This document shows, piece after piece, positions 24,595 to 31,770 of a stretch of DNA of 64,000 nucleotides; within the stretch, counting starts at the first letter, position 1, and each line of letters begins with the position of its first letter. This DNA comes from Streptomyces sp. CB02980. Lineage in GTDB: Bacteria > Actinomycetota > Actinomycetes > Streptomycetales > Streptomycetaceae. A program made the position numbers and the translations under genes. Location of the stretch: the NCBI RefSeq assembly GCF_014451325.2, contig NZ_JACSCH020000003.1:372001-436000 (forward strand). Reading direction: 5' to 3'. The notes beneath the pieces are model-generated. The model was not told the DNA's origin. It saw only the letters and a program-made list of their open reading frames with translations, and ran no database searches.

Positions 24595-24783
24595 GGGGCC
24601 GGCCCTGGGGCCGGTCCTGCCGCCGGTCCTGGGGCCGCTCCTGGGGCCGGCCCTGGGGCCGGTCCTGCCGCCGCTCCTGGGGCCGGTCCTGGGGCCGGTC
24701 CTGCCGCCGGTCCTGGGGCCGGTCCTGGGGCCGGTCCTGGGCCGGTCCTGGGCCGGTCCTGGGCCGGTCCTGCCGCCGGTCCG
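24595..24783. repeat. 12-bp minisatellite (GGGGCCGGTCCT), ~16 copies
   Basis: The gap 24492-24871 (380 bp) between mobA and the E2 stop has no gene. It holds twelve 12-bp units, consensus GGGGCCGGTCCT, with every third or fourth unit starting GCCG. Three 11-bp units follow that each lack one G, then a last GCCG-type unit. The frame-breaking 11-mers argue against coding. A degraded tail with related GGTCC motifs continues to about 24860. Confidence 0.92.
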
Positions 24784-24871
24784 CGGGCCGGTCCGGCAGG
24801 ACAGGAGCCGGTCCCTCAGAACGGCGAGCCGGTCCGGCGGGACGGGGCAGGTCCCGCCGGAGCGCCCGGCG

Positions 24872-26296
24872 TCAGAGCGTGCGGAGCAGGACCGCGGGCT
24901 GCTCGACGCAGTCCGCCACATACCGCAGGAACCCGCCCGCCGTACCGCCGTCGCAGACCCGGTGGTCGAAGGTGAGCGAGAGCTGCACCACCTGACGTAC
25001 GGCCAGTTCGCCCTGGTGGACCCAGGGCTTGGGGATGATCCGGCCGACGCCGAGCATCGCGGCCTCGGGGTGGTTGATGATCGGCGTGGACCCGTCGACC
25101 CCGAACACCCCGTAGTTGTTCAGGGTGAACGTGCCACCCGTCAGATCGGCCGGGGTGAGCGCCGACTCCCGTGCGGCCTCCGTCAGCCGGGCGAACTCCG
25201 CCGTCAGCGACTCGGCCGTCCGGGTCCCCGCGTCCTTCACCACGGGGACGACCAGGCCGCGCGGGGTCTGGGCGGCGAAGCCGAGATGCACGGCCGGCAG
25301 CCGGACGATCTCCCGCGCCGCCATGTCCACGGTGGAGTTGAGCTCGGGGAACCGCGCCAGGGCGTGGACGCAGATCCGGGCGAGGAGCGCGAGCAGGGAG
25401 ATCTTCGTCCCGCCCGCCGCGTTCATCGCCGCCCGCGCGGCCATCAGCTCGGTCGCGTCGGCGTCCACCCAGCAGGTCGCGTCCGGGATCTCCGTACGGC
25501 TGCGCGACAGCTTGTCCGCCACGGCGCCACGGACCCCGCGCAGCGGCACCCGCTCACCGGCCGAAGCGACCGCGGGGGAGGACGTCACAGCGGGCGCGGC
25601 GGCCGGGGAAGGCGCCGGCGCGGCGGCGGGCCGCTCCAGGGCCGCGATGGCCAGCTCCACATCGGCCCGCAGGATCAGGCCCTCGGGCCCCGATCCGCGC
25701 ACCTCGCGCAGATCGAGCCCCCGGTCCCTGGCCAGCTTCCGCACGAGCGGCGAGATGACCGGCACCGGACCCTCGTGGCCGGCGACGGCGACGGCGGCGG
25801 GAGCCGGAGCCGGAGCAGCCACCGCGGCGGGAGCCGGAGCTGCCACCGCGGCCGGGGCGGGCGCGGTGGCCTTCGCCACGGCGTGGCTCTCGTGCCGTAC
25901 CCGGCGGCGCCGGGCGGCGGGCTCGGCCGTGCCGTACCCGACGAGCACATTGCCCGAGTGCTCGGACGACACGGCGGACTCGGCGGCGGTCTCCCCCACC
26001 GTGGGGGCGGTACCCGGAGCCGCCTCCGCGAGCTCCTCCGGTGCGCCCGTGCCACCCACCGCGACCGTCAGGAGCGGCGCGCCGACGGGCAGTTCGGTGC
26101 CCTCCTCGCCGTACCGGGCGGTGACGACACCGCCGTACGGGCAGGGCACCTCGACCATGGCCTTGGCCGTCTCGACCTCGACGACCGGCTGGTCGATGGC
26201 GACGACGTCGCCGACACCGACCAGCCAGCGGACGATCTCCGCCTCGGTGAGTCCCTCACCGAGGTCGGGCAGCTTGAACTCGAGCACCTGTGCCAT
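24872..26296 (-). CDS. bkdC: Branched-chain 2-oxoacid dehydrogenase, E2 acyltransferase (second cluster)
   Basis: 474 residues. Lipoyl domain with K45 in EVETAKAMVEV; Ala/Pro linker; peripheral subunit-binding domain (SPLVRKLARDRGLDLREV); second linker; catalytic domain ending LTFDHRVCDGGTAGGFL, which keeps His and Asp of the active site but with Val-Cys between them where the first-cluster enzyme has Leu-Val. Same reaction as the paralogue at 3540. ATG 26294-26296 overlaps the E1beta stop by one base (TGATG). Last gene of the operon, followed by the 12-bp minisatellite. The two E2s diverge strongly in linkers and C-terminal domain, so this is not a recent duplication. Confidence 0.9.
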   Translation of the reverse strand: MAQVLEFKLPDLGEGLTEAEIVRWLVGVGDVVAIDQPVVEVETAKAMVEVPCPYGGVVTARYGEEGTELPVGAPLLTVAVGGTGAPEELAEAAPGTAPTVGETAAESAVSSEHSGNVLVGYGTAEPAARRRRVRHESHAVAKATAPAPAAVAAPAPAAVAAPAPAPAAVAVAGHEGPVPVISPLVRKLARDRGLDLREVRGSGPEGLILRADVELAIAALERPAAAPAPSPAAAPAVTSSPAVASAGERVPLRGVRGAVADKLSRSRTEIPDATCWVDADATELMAARAAMNAAGGTKISLLALLARICVHALARFPELNSTVDMAAREIVRLPAVHLGFAAQTPRGLVVPVVKDAGTRTAESLTAEFARLTEAARESALTPADLTGGTFTLNNYGVFGVDGSTPIINHPEAAMLGVGRIIPKPWVHQGELAVRQVVQLSLTFDHRVCDGGTAGGFLRYVADCVEQPAVLLRTL

Positions 26297-27360
26297 CAGC
26301 TTCCCGCCTCCCACTGCAGTCGCGCCACCGCGTCCAGGACCCGGTCGACGCCCGGCAGATGGTGCCGTTCCAGCATCGGCGGCGGGTACGGGATGTCGAA
26401 GCCCGCGACCCGCAGCACCGGCGCCTCCAGGTGGTGGAAGCAGCGCTCGGTCACGCGCGCGGCGATCTCCGCGCCGGGGCCGCCGAAGCCCGTCGACTCG
26501 TGGACGACGACCGCGCGGCCGGTGCGCCGCACCGAGGCGCAGACCGTCTCGTCGTCGAAGGGGACGAGCGAGCGCAGGTCGACGACCTCCAGGTCCCAGC
26601 CCTCGGCCTGCGCGGCCTCCGCCGCCTCCAGACAGACGGGCACGGAGGGACCGTAGGTGATCAGCGTGGCACCGGTGCCCCGCCGTCGCACCACGGCCTT
26701 GCCGATCGGCTCCACGGCCGCGGGCGCCTCGGGGGACCAGTCGGACTTGGACCAGTAGAGCCGCTTGGGCTCCAGGAAGACCACCGGGTCGTCGGAGGCG
26801 ATGGCCGCGCGCAGCAGCCCGTAGGCGTCCTCGACGGTGGCCGGGGTGACGACATGGAGTCCCGGGGTGGCCATGTAGTAGGCCTCGGAGGAGTCGCTGT
26901 GGTGCTCGACGCCGCCGATCCCGCCGCCGTACGGGACGCGGATGACGATCGGCATCGGCATCGCGCCGCGCGTCCGGTTCCGCATCTTCGCCACGTGGGA
27001 GATCAGCTGCTCGAACGCCGGGTAGGCGAACGCGTCGAACTGCATCTCGACGACCGGCCGCAGGCCGTACATGGCCATGCCGACGGCCGCGCCGAGGATG
27101 CCGGCCTCGGCCAGCGGGGTGTCCGTGCAGCGGTCCTCGCCGAACTCCTTCGCGAGCCCGTCGGTGACCCGGAAGACCCCGCCGAGGGTGCCGACGTCCT
27201 CGCCCATCACATGGACGGTCGGGTCCTCGGCCATCGCGTCGCGCATGGCGCGCTGGAGCGCCTGCGCCATCGTGGCGGGCTTGGCCTTCCCGGCCCTGCC
27301 GCCCTTACCGGCGGTCCCGGCGGTCCTGTCCGCCGTGGATCCGGTCGTCGCCGTCGTCAT
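26296..27360 (-). CDS. bkdB: Branched-chain 2-oxoacid dehydrogenase, E1 beta subunit (second cluster)
   Basis: 354 residues. A Gly/Lys/Thr-rich leader (~1-28) precedes VHVMGEDVGTLGGVFRVTDG, DTPLAEAGILGAAVGMA and PYGGGIGGVEHHSDSSEA, then VDLRSLVPFDDETV and VTERCFHHLEAPVLRV. Partner of the E1alpha encoded immediately upstream in the TPP-dependent decarboxylase. ATG 27358-27360 shares one base with the E1alpha TGA (TGATG). GTG one codon earlier would give a GTGA overlap and cannot be excluded. Confidence 0.92.
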   Translation of the reverse strand: MTTATTGSTADRTAGTAGKGGRAGKAKPATMAQALQRAMRDAMAEDPTVHVMGEDVGTLGGVFRVTDGLAKEFGEDRCTDTPLAEAGILGAAVGMAMYGLRPVVEMQFDAFAYPAFEQLISHVAKMRNRTRGAMPMPIVIRVPYGGGIGGVEHHSDSSEAYYMATPGLHVVTPATVEDAYGLLRAAIASDDPVVFLEPKRLYWSKSDWSPEAPAAVEPIGKAVVRRRGTGATLITYGPSVPVCLEAAEAAQAEGWDLEVVDLRSLVPFDDETVCASVRRTGRAVVVHESTGFGGPGAEIAARVTERCFHHLEAPVLRVAGFDIPYPPPMLERHHLPGVDRVLDAVARLQWEAGS

Positions 27361-28511
27361 CACGCCTCACCCTCGGCTTCGAGCTCGGCGCGCAGCTGCG
27401 CCGCCTGTTCCCGCAGCTGCGTGGTCTGCTCCGCGTACACGTGCGAGAAGAGGTCCATCGGGTTCAGCACCGGCTCGGCGTTCATCCGCTCGCGCAGCTC
27501 CGCGGCCATCGTCTCGGCTGCCTCGGCCGCCGCGCGCCTTCCGTCCTCGTCGAGCAGGCCACGCTCCGTGAGTTCCCGTTCGAGGATCAGGATCGGGTCG
27601 TGCGCCCGCCAGGTCTCGACCTCGCCGGCCGCGCGGTAGCGGGTGGCGTCGTCGGCGTTGGTGTGGGCGTCGATCCGGTACGTGATCGCCTCGACGAGGG
27701 TCGGGCCGCCGCCGCGCCGCGCGCGGGCCACGGCCTCGGTGAGCACCTGGTGGACGGCGATCGCGTCGTTGCCGTCGACGAGCCGGCCGGGCATCCCGTA
27801 TCCGACGGCCTTGTGGGCCAGGGACGGGGCGGCGGTCTGCTTGGCGAGCGGTACGGAGATCGCGAAGCCGTTGTTCTGCACGAGGAAGACCACGGGGGCC
27901 TGCCAGACGGCCGCGAAGTTCAGCGCCTCGTGGAAGTCGCCCTCGCTGGTGCCGCCGTCGCCGACCATGGCGAGCGCGACGACGTCGTCACCCTTGAGCC
28001 GGGCGGCGTGGGCGAGGCCCACCGCGTGCGGGAGCTGGGTGGCCAGCGGGGTGGAGAGCGGCGCGATGCGGTGCTCGTGCGGGTCGTACCCGGTGTGCCA
28101 GTCGCCGCGCAGCAGGGTCAGGGCCTGCACGGGGTCGAGGCCCCGGGCGACCGCGGCCAGGGTGTCGCGGTACGAGGGGAAGAGCCAGTCCCGCTCCTCC
28201 AGGGCGAGGGCGGCGGCGATCTCGCACGCCTCCTGGCCGTGGGTGGACGGGTACACGGCGAGCCGGCCCTGCTTGGTGAGGGCGGTGGCCTGCGTGTTGT
28301 ACCGGCGGCCGCGGATCAGCTCCGCGTAGAGCCGGAGCAGCAGCGCGGGGTCGGCGTCGGCCAAGGCGTCCGTGCCGAGCACGCGCAGCGGCTCGGTGTC
28401 GGGCAGCAGCGGGGCGGGGTCGGTACGCGGCTGCCAGGCCGGCGGCGGGGTCGGCCGGTAGGCGGGAACGGCACCGGGCGGCTCTTGGACTGTCGAACTG
28501 CGCTGTTGCAA
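27360..28511 (-). CDS. bkdA: Branched-chain 2-oxoacid dehydrogenase, E1 alpha subunit (second cluster)
   Basis: 383 residues. Key segments: LFPSYRDTLAAVARG, the TPP/Mg motif MVGDGGTSEGDFHEALNF with VFLVQNNGFAISVP, and TYRIDAHTNADDATRYR. TTG at 28509-28511 is proposed as start because GGAGGTGG, almost the full anti-SD complement, lies 5-8 nt upstream; a longer frame to 28580 would run across that signal. Together with bkdB and bkdC it makes branched acyl-CoA primers. It is divergent from the Lrp-type regulator bkdR, the known local regulator of such clusters in Streptomyces. Confidence 0.9.
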   Translation of the reverse strand: MQQRSSTVQEPPGAVPAYRPTPPPAWQPRTDPAPLLPDTEPLRVLGTDALADADPALLLRLYAELIRGRRYNTQATALTKQGRLAVYPSTHGQEACEIAAALALEERDWLFPSYRDTLAAVARGLDPVQALTLLRGDWHTGYDPHEHRIAPLSTPLATQLPHAVGLAHAARLKGDDVVALAMVGDGGTSEGDFHEALNFAAVWQAPVVFLVQNNGFAISVPLAKQTAAPSLAHKAVGYGMPGRLVDGNDAIAVHQVLTEAVARARRGGGPTLVEAITYRIDAHTNADDATRYRAAGEVETWRAHDPILILERELTERGLLDEDGRRAAAEAAETMAAELRERMNAEPVLNPMDLFSHVYAEQTTQLREQAAQLRAELEAEGEA

Positions 28512-28582
28512 CGAGTCCACCTCCTCGTGGGAGCGGGCATAAGACCCGAAGGCGGGTGGCGCGAGTGTGGCGCGCCTCACCT

Positions 28583-28596
28583 ACCGATTGTTCGGT
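28583..28596. promoter_or_regulatory. TetR-type box (ACCGATTGTTCGGT) in the bkdA-bkdR intergenic region
   Basis: Has the ACCGA-N4-TCGGT arms found in two paa promoters of this window (31702 and 36332); one base differs from the paaN box. Suggests the local TetR regulator also acts on bkd genes. Pattern match only. Confidence 0.5.
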
Positions 28597-28614
28597 CGTG
28601 GAGGCATTTTGGCT

Positions 28615-28652
28615 ACAGGCACCTGCAGCCTGTGGACAAACGGTTCTCCACA
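28615..28652. promoter_or_regulatory. Inverted repeat and DnaA-box pair upstream of bkdR
   Basis: ACAGGC-N7-GCCTGT (28615-28633) is a 6-bp inverted repeat, a plausible Lrp/BkdR site. Overlapping it, TGTGGACAA (28631-28639) is an inverted perfect TTGTCCACA DnaA box and TTCTCCACA (28644-28652) a near match facing it. Either reading is inference. Confidence 0.4.
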
Positions 28653-28697
28653 GCCTGGGATGAGTACAGGTCGTCCACCGGAGAGAGGCGGGGGGAC

Positions 28698-29300
28698 ATG
28701 GCGGATGAACAAATGGCCGTCGACCGGAGCGGGGCTCCGGACGACGACACGGGCGGCGACCCGGGCGGCGCGCTCCGCGGGACCGGGAGCGAGGTGCCCG
28801 GCGAGGCCCTGAGCGCCCCGATCGGCACGCCGACGGGCGCCCTTCCGGCACGCCCGCTGGACGCGATCGACCGGGACATCCTGCGACTGCTGCAAACGGA
28901 CGGTCGCGCCTCGGTGCGCTCCGTCGCCGAGCGGGTGCACGTCTCCCGGGCCAACGCCTACGCGCGCATCAACCGGCTCATCGACGACGGGGTGATCCGC
29001 GGCTTCAGCGCCCGGGTCAACCACGAGCGGGCGGGCCACGGCGCGTCCGCCTACATCACGCTCAAGATCGTCCAGAACTCCTGGCGCACGGTCCGCGAGC
29101 AGCTCGGCGCGCTGCCGGGGGCCACGCACATCGCGCTGGTCAGCGGCGATTTCGACGTCCTGCTGCTGGTGCACACGCCGGACAACCGGACGCTGCGCGA
29201 GCTGGTGCTCACCCGGATCCAGGCGATCCCCGAGGTGCTGTCCACGCGCACGCTGCTGGTCTTCGAGGAGACGGACCTCAACACGGACCCGCACGCCTGA
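28698..29300 (+). CDS. bkdR: Lrp/AsnC family regulator BkdR
   Basis: 200 residues. After a ~50-residue Gly/Asp-rich leader comes the AsnC-type helix-turn-helix: LDAIDRDILRLLQTDGRASV and VAERVHVSRANAYARINRLI. The ligand-binding RAM domain (~115-190) follows, with ASAYITLKIVQN, SGDFDVLLLVHTPD and STRTLLVFEETDL. In Streptomyces such proteins beside bkd genes sense branched-chain amino acids or oxo acids and control the cluster and antibiotic output. ATG 28698 follows GGCGGGGGGAC. The divergent promoter region (28512-28697) holds a TetR-type box and an inverted repeat. Confidence 0.9.
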   Translation: MADEQMAVDRSGAPDDDTGGDPGGALRGTGSEVPGEALSAPIGTPTGALPARPLDAIDRDILRLLQTDGRASVRSVAERVHVSRANAYARINRLIDDGVIRGFSARVNHERAGHGASAYITLKIVQNSWRTVREQLGALPGATHIALVSGDFDVLLLVHTPDNRTLRELVLTRIQAIPEVLSTRTLLVFEETDLNTDPHA

Positions 29301-29312
29301 CGACACCCCCGA

Positions 29313-29359
29313 CGCAGAAGGAGGACGGCCCCCCCGCAGGGGGCCGTCCTCCTTCTGCG
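29313..29359. terminator. Hairpin terminator after bkdR
   Basis: A 19-bp perfect stem (arms 29313-29331 and 29341-29359, beginning CGCAGAAGGAGGACGG) with a 9-nt loop, 13 bp after the bkdR stop. Confidence 0.85.
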
Positions 29360-29400
29360 AACCCGTGGGGGCCTCTCCGAACCCGGTTGGGGCCTCTCCC

Positions 29401-29438
29401 AGGCCCGCTGGGGCCTGAGAGAGGCCCTCAGCGGGCCT
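29401..29438. terminator. Hairpin at the 3' end of the TetR-paaH operon
   Basis: AGGCCCGCTGGGGCCT pairs with AGGCCCTCAGCGGGCCT (one bulged T), loop GAGAG, 11 bp past the minus-strand TetR stop. The stretch 29360-29400 carries imperfect repeats of GGGGCCTCTCC, which could form alternative hairpins. Confidence 0.7.
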
Positions 29439-29448
29439 TCTCAGTCCT

Positions 29449-30042
29449 TCAGCGGGCCGTCCTGAGCCCGTCGAACGCCAGGTGCGCGACGGTCTCGGCG
29501 AGCTGCTCGCGCTCCACCGTCGCGTCCGGATGCGGCCGGTACCACTCCACCAGCGAGTTGATCATTCCGAAGAGCAGCCGGGTCGCGAGCCGGATGTCCA
29601 CATCGGCCCGCAGATCGCCCTCCTCGGCGGCCGCCTTGAGCAGATCGGCCACCCTGTGGTCGAACTCGCGCCGCCGCTCCATGGCCCACCGCTCGGTGCC
29701 GGTGTTGCCGCGCACCCGCAGCAGCAGCGTCACGTACGGCAGCTCCGCGATCAGCACCTCGACGGTGCGGCGCGTGACGTACTCGACCCGCTCGACGGCC
29801 CGGCCGCGTCCGGCGTCCGGCTCGTCGAGGATCGCGAAGAGCCCGTCGAGCGCCCGGCTGACCGCCCGCCGCAGCAGCTCCTCCTTGCCGGACACATGGT
29901 GGTAGATCGACGACTTGGAGATCCCGGCCGCCTTGGAGAGGTGCTCCATGGACGTGCCGTCGTAGCCGCGCTCGTTGAAGACCCGCACGGCGACCGAGAG
30001 CAGCGTCTCGGGGGTGTACGTGTCGCGCTTGGCGGTGGTCAT
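29449..30042 (-). CDS. paaR: TetR family regulator, probable PaaR of phenylacetate catabolism
   Basis: 197 residues. The HTH (~12-58) reads TYTPETLLSVAVRVFNERGYDGTSMEHL and AAGISKSSIYHHVSGKEELL. The C-terminal ligand domain includes LRVRGNTGTERWAMERRREF and LLFGMINSLVEWYRP. ATG at 30040-30042 overlaps the paaH stop by four bases (ATGA). Position inside the paa locus and a repeated TetR-type box at the paa promoters point to PaaR, the phenylacetyl-CoA-responsive repressor known in actinobacteria. The identity is inferred from context; other TetR roles are possible. Confidence 0.8.
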   Translation of the reverse strand: MTTAKRDTYTPETLLSVAVRVFNERGYDGTSMEHLSKAAGISKSSIYHHVSGKEELLRRAVSRALDGLFAILDEPDAGRGRAVERVEYVTRRTVEVLIAELPYVTLLLRVRGNTGTERWAMERRREFDHRVADLLKAAAEEGDLRADVDIRLATRLLFGMINSLVEWYRPHPDATVEREQLAETVAHLAFDGLRTAR

Positions 30043-31646
30043 CGTGAGTCCTCCGCATCGGCGTCGGCGCACCGGCGTGCGACGGCCTGGCTGGGCCCGT
30101 ACCTGCCCGTCGGGTAGCGCTCGTGCAGCCCCCTGAGCAGGTCGCAGACGCGCCGGGGCCCCAGCTTCTCCGCCCACTCCAGCGGTCCGGCGGGGTAGTT
30201 GACCCCGAGCCGCATCGCCGTGTCCACGTCCTCGGCCGTCGCGACGCCCCGGTCGACCGCGTCGGCCGCGAGGTCGGCCAGCATGGCGACCGTACGGGCC
30301 ACGATCATGCCGGGCACGTCCCCGATCACGGAGACCTGCTTGCCGAGCGCCTGGAAGAGCCCCACGGCCTCGTCGAGGGTCTCGGGCGCGGTCCGCCGTC
30401 CGGTGGAGAGCACCATCCGGCTCGCGCGCGCGTAGTCGAGGGCGAGGTCGAAGTAGACGATCTCCTCGGGGAAGAACTCGAAGGAGCTGTCACCGTCGGC
30501 GAGCATCAGCATGCCGCCGCCCGGCAGCACGATGTGCCCGTCCCCCCGCTTGCGCCGGACCGTGATCCCGGCCTGCTCGAAGAGGTCGAGGAGCGGCTCG
30601 GCGGGGCCCAGATCGCCCTGGACGACGATCCGCTTCGGTGCCTCCGCCGGCGCCGCCGTGTGCGGCTCGGGCCGCTCGGCGCCCTCCGCGTACGAGAACC
30701 AGCCCTGGCCCGTCTTGCGACCGAGGCGCCCCGACTCCACGAGCCGCCGCTGCGCGAGCGAGGGCGTGAACTTGGGGTCCTGATAGAAGGACTCCCAGAC
30801 GGACCGGGTGACGGCCTCGTTCACGTCCTGGCCGATGAGGTCGGTCAGCTCGAACGGGCCCATCTTGAAGCCGCCGCACTCGCGCAGGGCCGCGTCGATG
30901 GTGGCCGGGTCGGCCGCGCCCTCCTCGAAGACCCGCAGCGCCTCCGCGTAGAAGGGGCGGGCCACCCGGTTCACGATGAAACCGGGGGTGTCCGCGCAGC
31001 GCACCGGGGTCTTGCCCCAGCCCTTCACCGTCTCGTACGCGCGCGTGGCGACGTCCGGCTCGGTGGCGAAGCCGCTGACGACCTCGACGAGGGGGAGCAG
31101 CGGCGCCGGGTTGAAGAAGTGCAGACCGACGAACCGGCCGGGCAGCCGCAGGCCTCCCGCGATGGCGGTGACGGAGAGCGAGGAGGTGTTCGTGGCGAGG
31201 ACGGTGTCGTCGCCGACTACCTTCTCCAGGTCGGCGAAGAGCTGCTGCTTGACGGGCAGCAGCTCGACGATCGCCTCGACGACGAGCGCCGCGTCCGCGA
31301 GCTCCGCGAGGTCCTGGGCGGCGTACAGGCGTCCGACGGCCGCCTCGCGCGCGGTGGCGTCGAGACGCCCCTTCTCGACGAGGCGGTCGAGGCGTGCGGT
31401 GAGGGCGGCCACGGCCTCCTCGGCGCGGCCGGGGGCGCTGTCGTAGAGCCGCACGGGGTGGCCGGCGACCAGCGCGACCTGGGCGATGCCCTGGCCCATG
31501 GTGCCGGTGCCGACGACGGCGACGGCCCGGTCCCGCCCGACGGAGCCCAGGGCCCCTCCGGCTGCGGCTTCGGATGCTTCCACGGCGGCGGCAGGCTCAC
31601 TGGCGGTCACGTCGTCGCTCCCCCTGACGGTCACGTTGGCGCTCAT
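30039..31646 (-). CDS. paaH: 3-hydroxyacyl-CoA dehydrogenase (PaaH-like)
   Basis: 535 residues. NAD-binding domain with VAVVGTGTMGQGIAQVAL (~42-59), TNTSSLSVTAIAGGLRLPGRFVG and GLHFFNPAPLLPLVEVV; first C-terminal domain has DTPGFIVNRVARPFYAEALR and LIGQDVNEAVTRSV. A second C-terminal dehydrogenase domain (VPGMIVARTVAMLADLA ... NYPAGPLEWAEKLG) makes it longer than monofunctional HADs, as in E. coli PaaH. It oxidises 3-hydroxyadipyl-CoA to 3-oxoadipyl-CoA late in phenylacetate breakdown. ATG 31646 follows GGAGG. Divergent from paaN with a shared box-containing promoter. Confidence 0.88.
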   Translation of the reverse strand: MSANVTVRGSDDVTASEPAAAVEASEAAAGGALGSVGRDRAVAVVGTGTMGQGIAQVALVAGHPVRLYDSAPGRAEEAVAALTARLDRLVEKGRLDATAREAAVGRLYAAQDLAELADAALVVEAIVELLPVKQQLFADLEKVVGDDTVLATNTSSLSVTAIAGGLRLPGRFVGLHFFNPAPLLPLVEVVSGFATEPDVATRAYETVKGWGKTPVRCADTPGFIVNRVARPFYAEALRVFEEGAADPATIDAALRECGGFKMGPFELTDLIGQDVNEAVTRSVWESFYQDPKFTPSLAQRRLVESGRLGRKTGQGWFSYAEGAERPEPHTAAPAEAPKRIVVQGDLGPAEPLLDLFEQAGITVRRKRGDGHIVLPGGGMLMLADGDSSFEFFPEEIVYFDLALDYARASRMVLSTGRRTAPETLDEAVGLFQALGKQVSVIGDVPGMIVARTVAMLADLAADAVDRGVATAEDVDTAMRLGVNYPAGPLEWAEKLGPRRVCDLLRGLHERYPTGRYGPSQAVARRCADADAEDSR

Positions 31647-31701
31647 AGGAGTGATCCTCCCCGATGGGTTTTCCACAGGATCGACAGGCCCCCTTGTCCC
31701 G

Positions 31702-31715
31702 ACCGATCGTTCGGT
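31702..31715. promoter_or_regulatory. TetR-type box (ACCGATCGTTCGGT) between paaH and paaN
   Basis: Imperfect palindrome, arms ACCGA/TCGGT, central in the 124-bp divergent paaH-paaN region. Its exact reverse complement lies in front of paaA at 36332. Probable PaaR operator controlling both directions. Confidence 0.7.
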
Positions 31716-31770
31716 TACTCTAACTCCGTACGTGTCTCCCTGCCCAGCTCGACGAGGAGTTGGTCCACCC

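Noticed and set aside
24137..26656. 839-codon plus-strand frame across the 12-bp minisatellite and E2
   Set aside because: Antisense shadow of E2 and of the MobA-like gene; no RBS, no recognisable domain, and the repeat units switch from 12 to 11 bp.
29449..31646. A fused PaaZ-type hydratase/dehydrogenase in the paa locus
   Set aside because: The ALDH protein (31771-33468) ends without a MaoC-like domain, and the other large gene is a 3-hydroxyacyl-CoA dehydrogenase.
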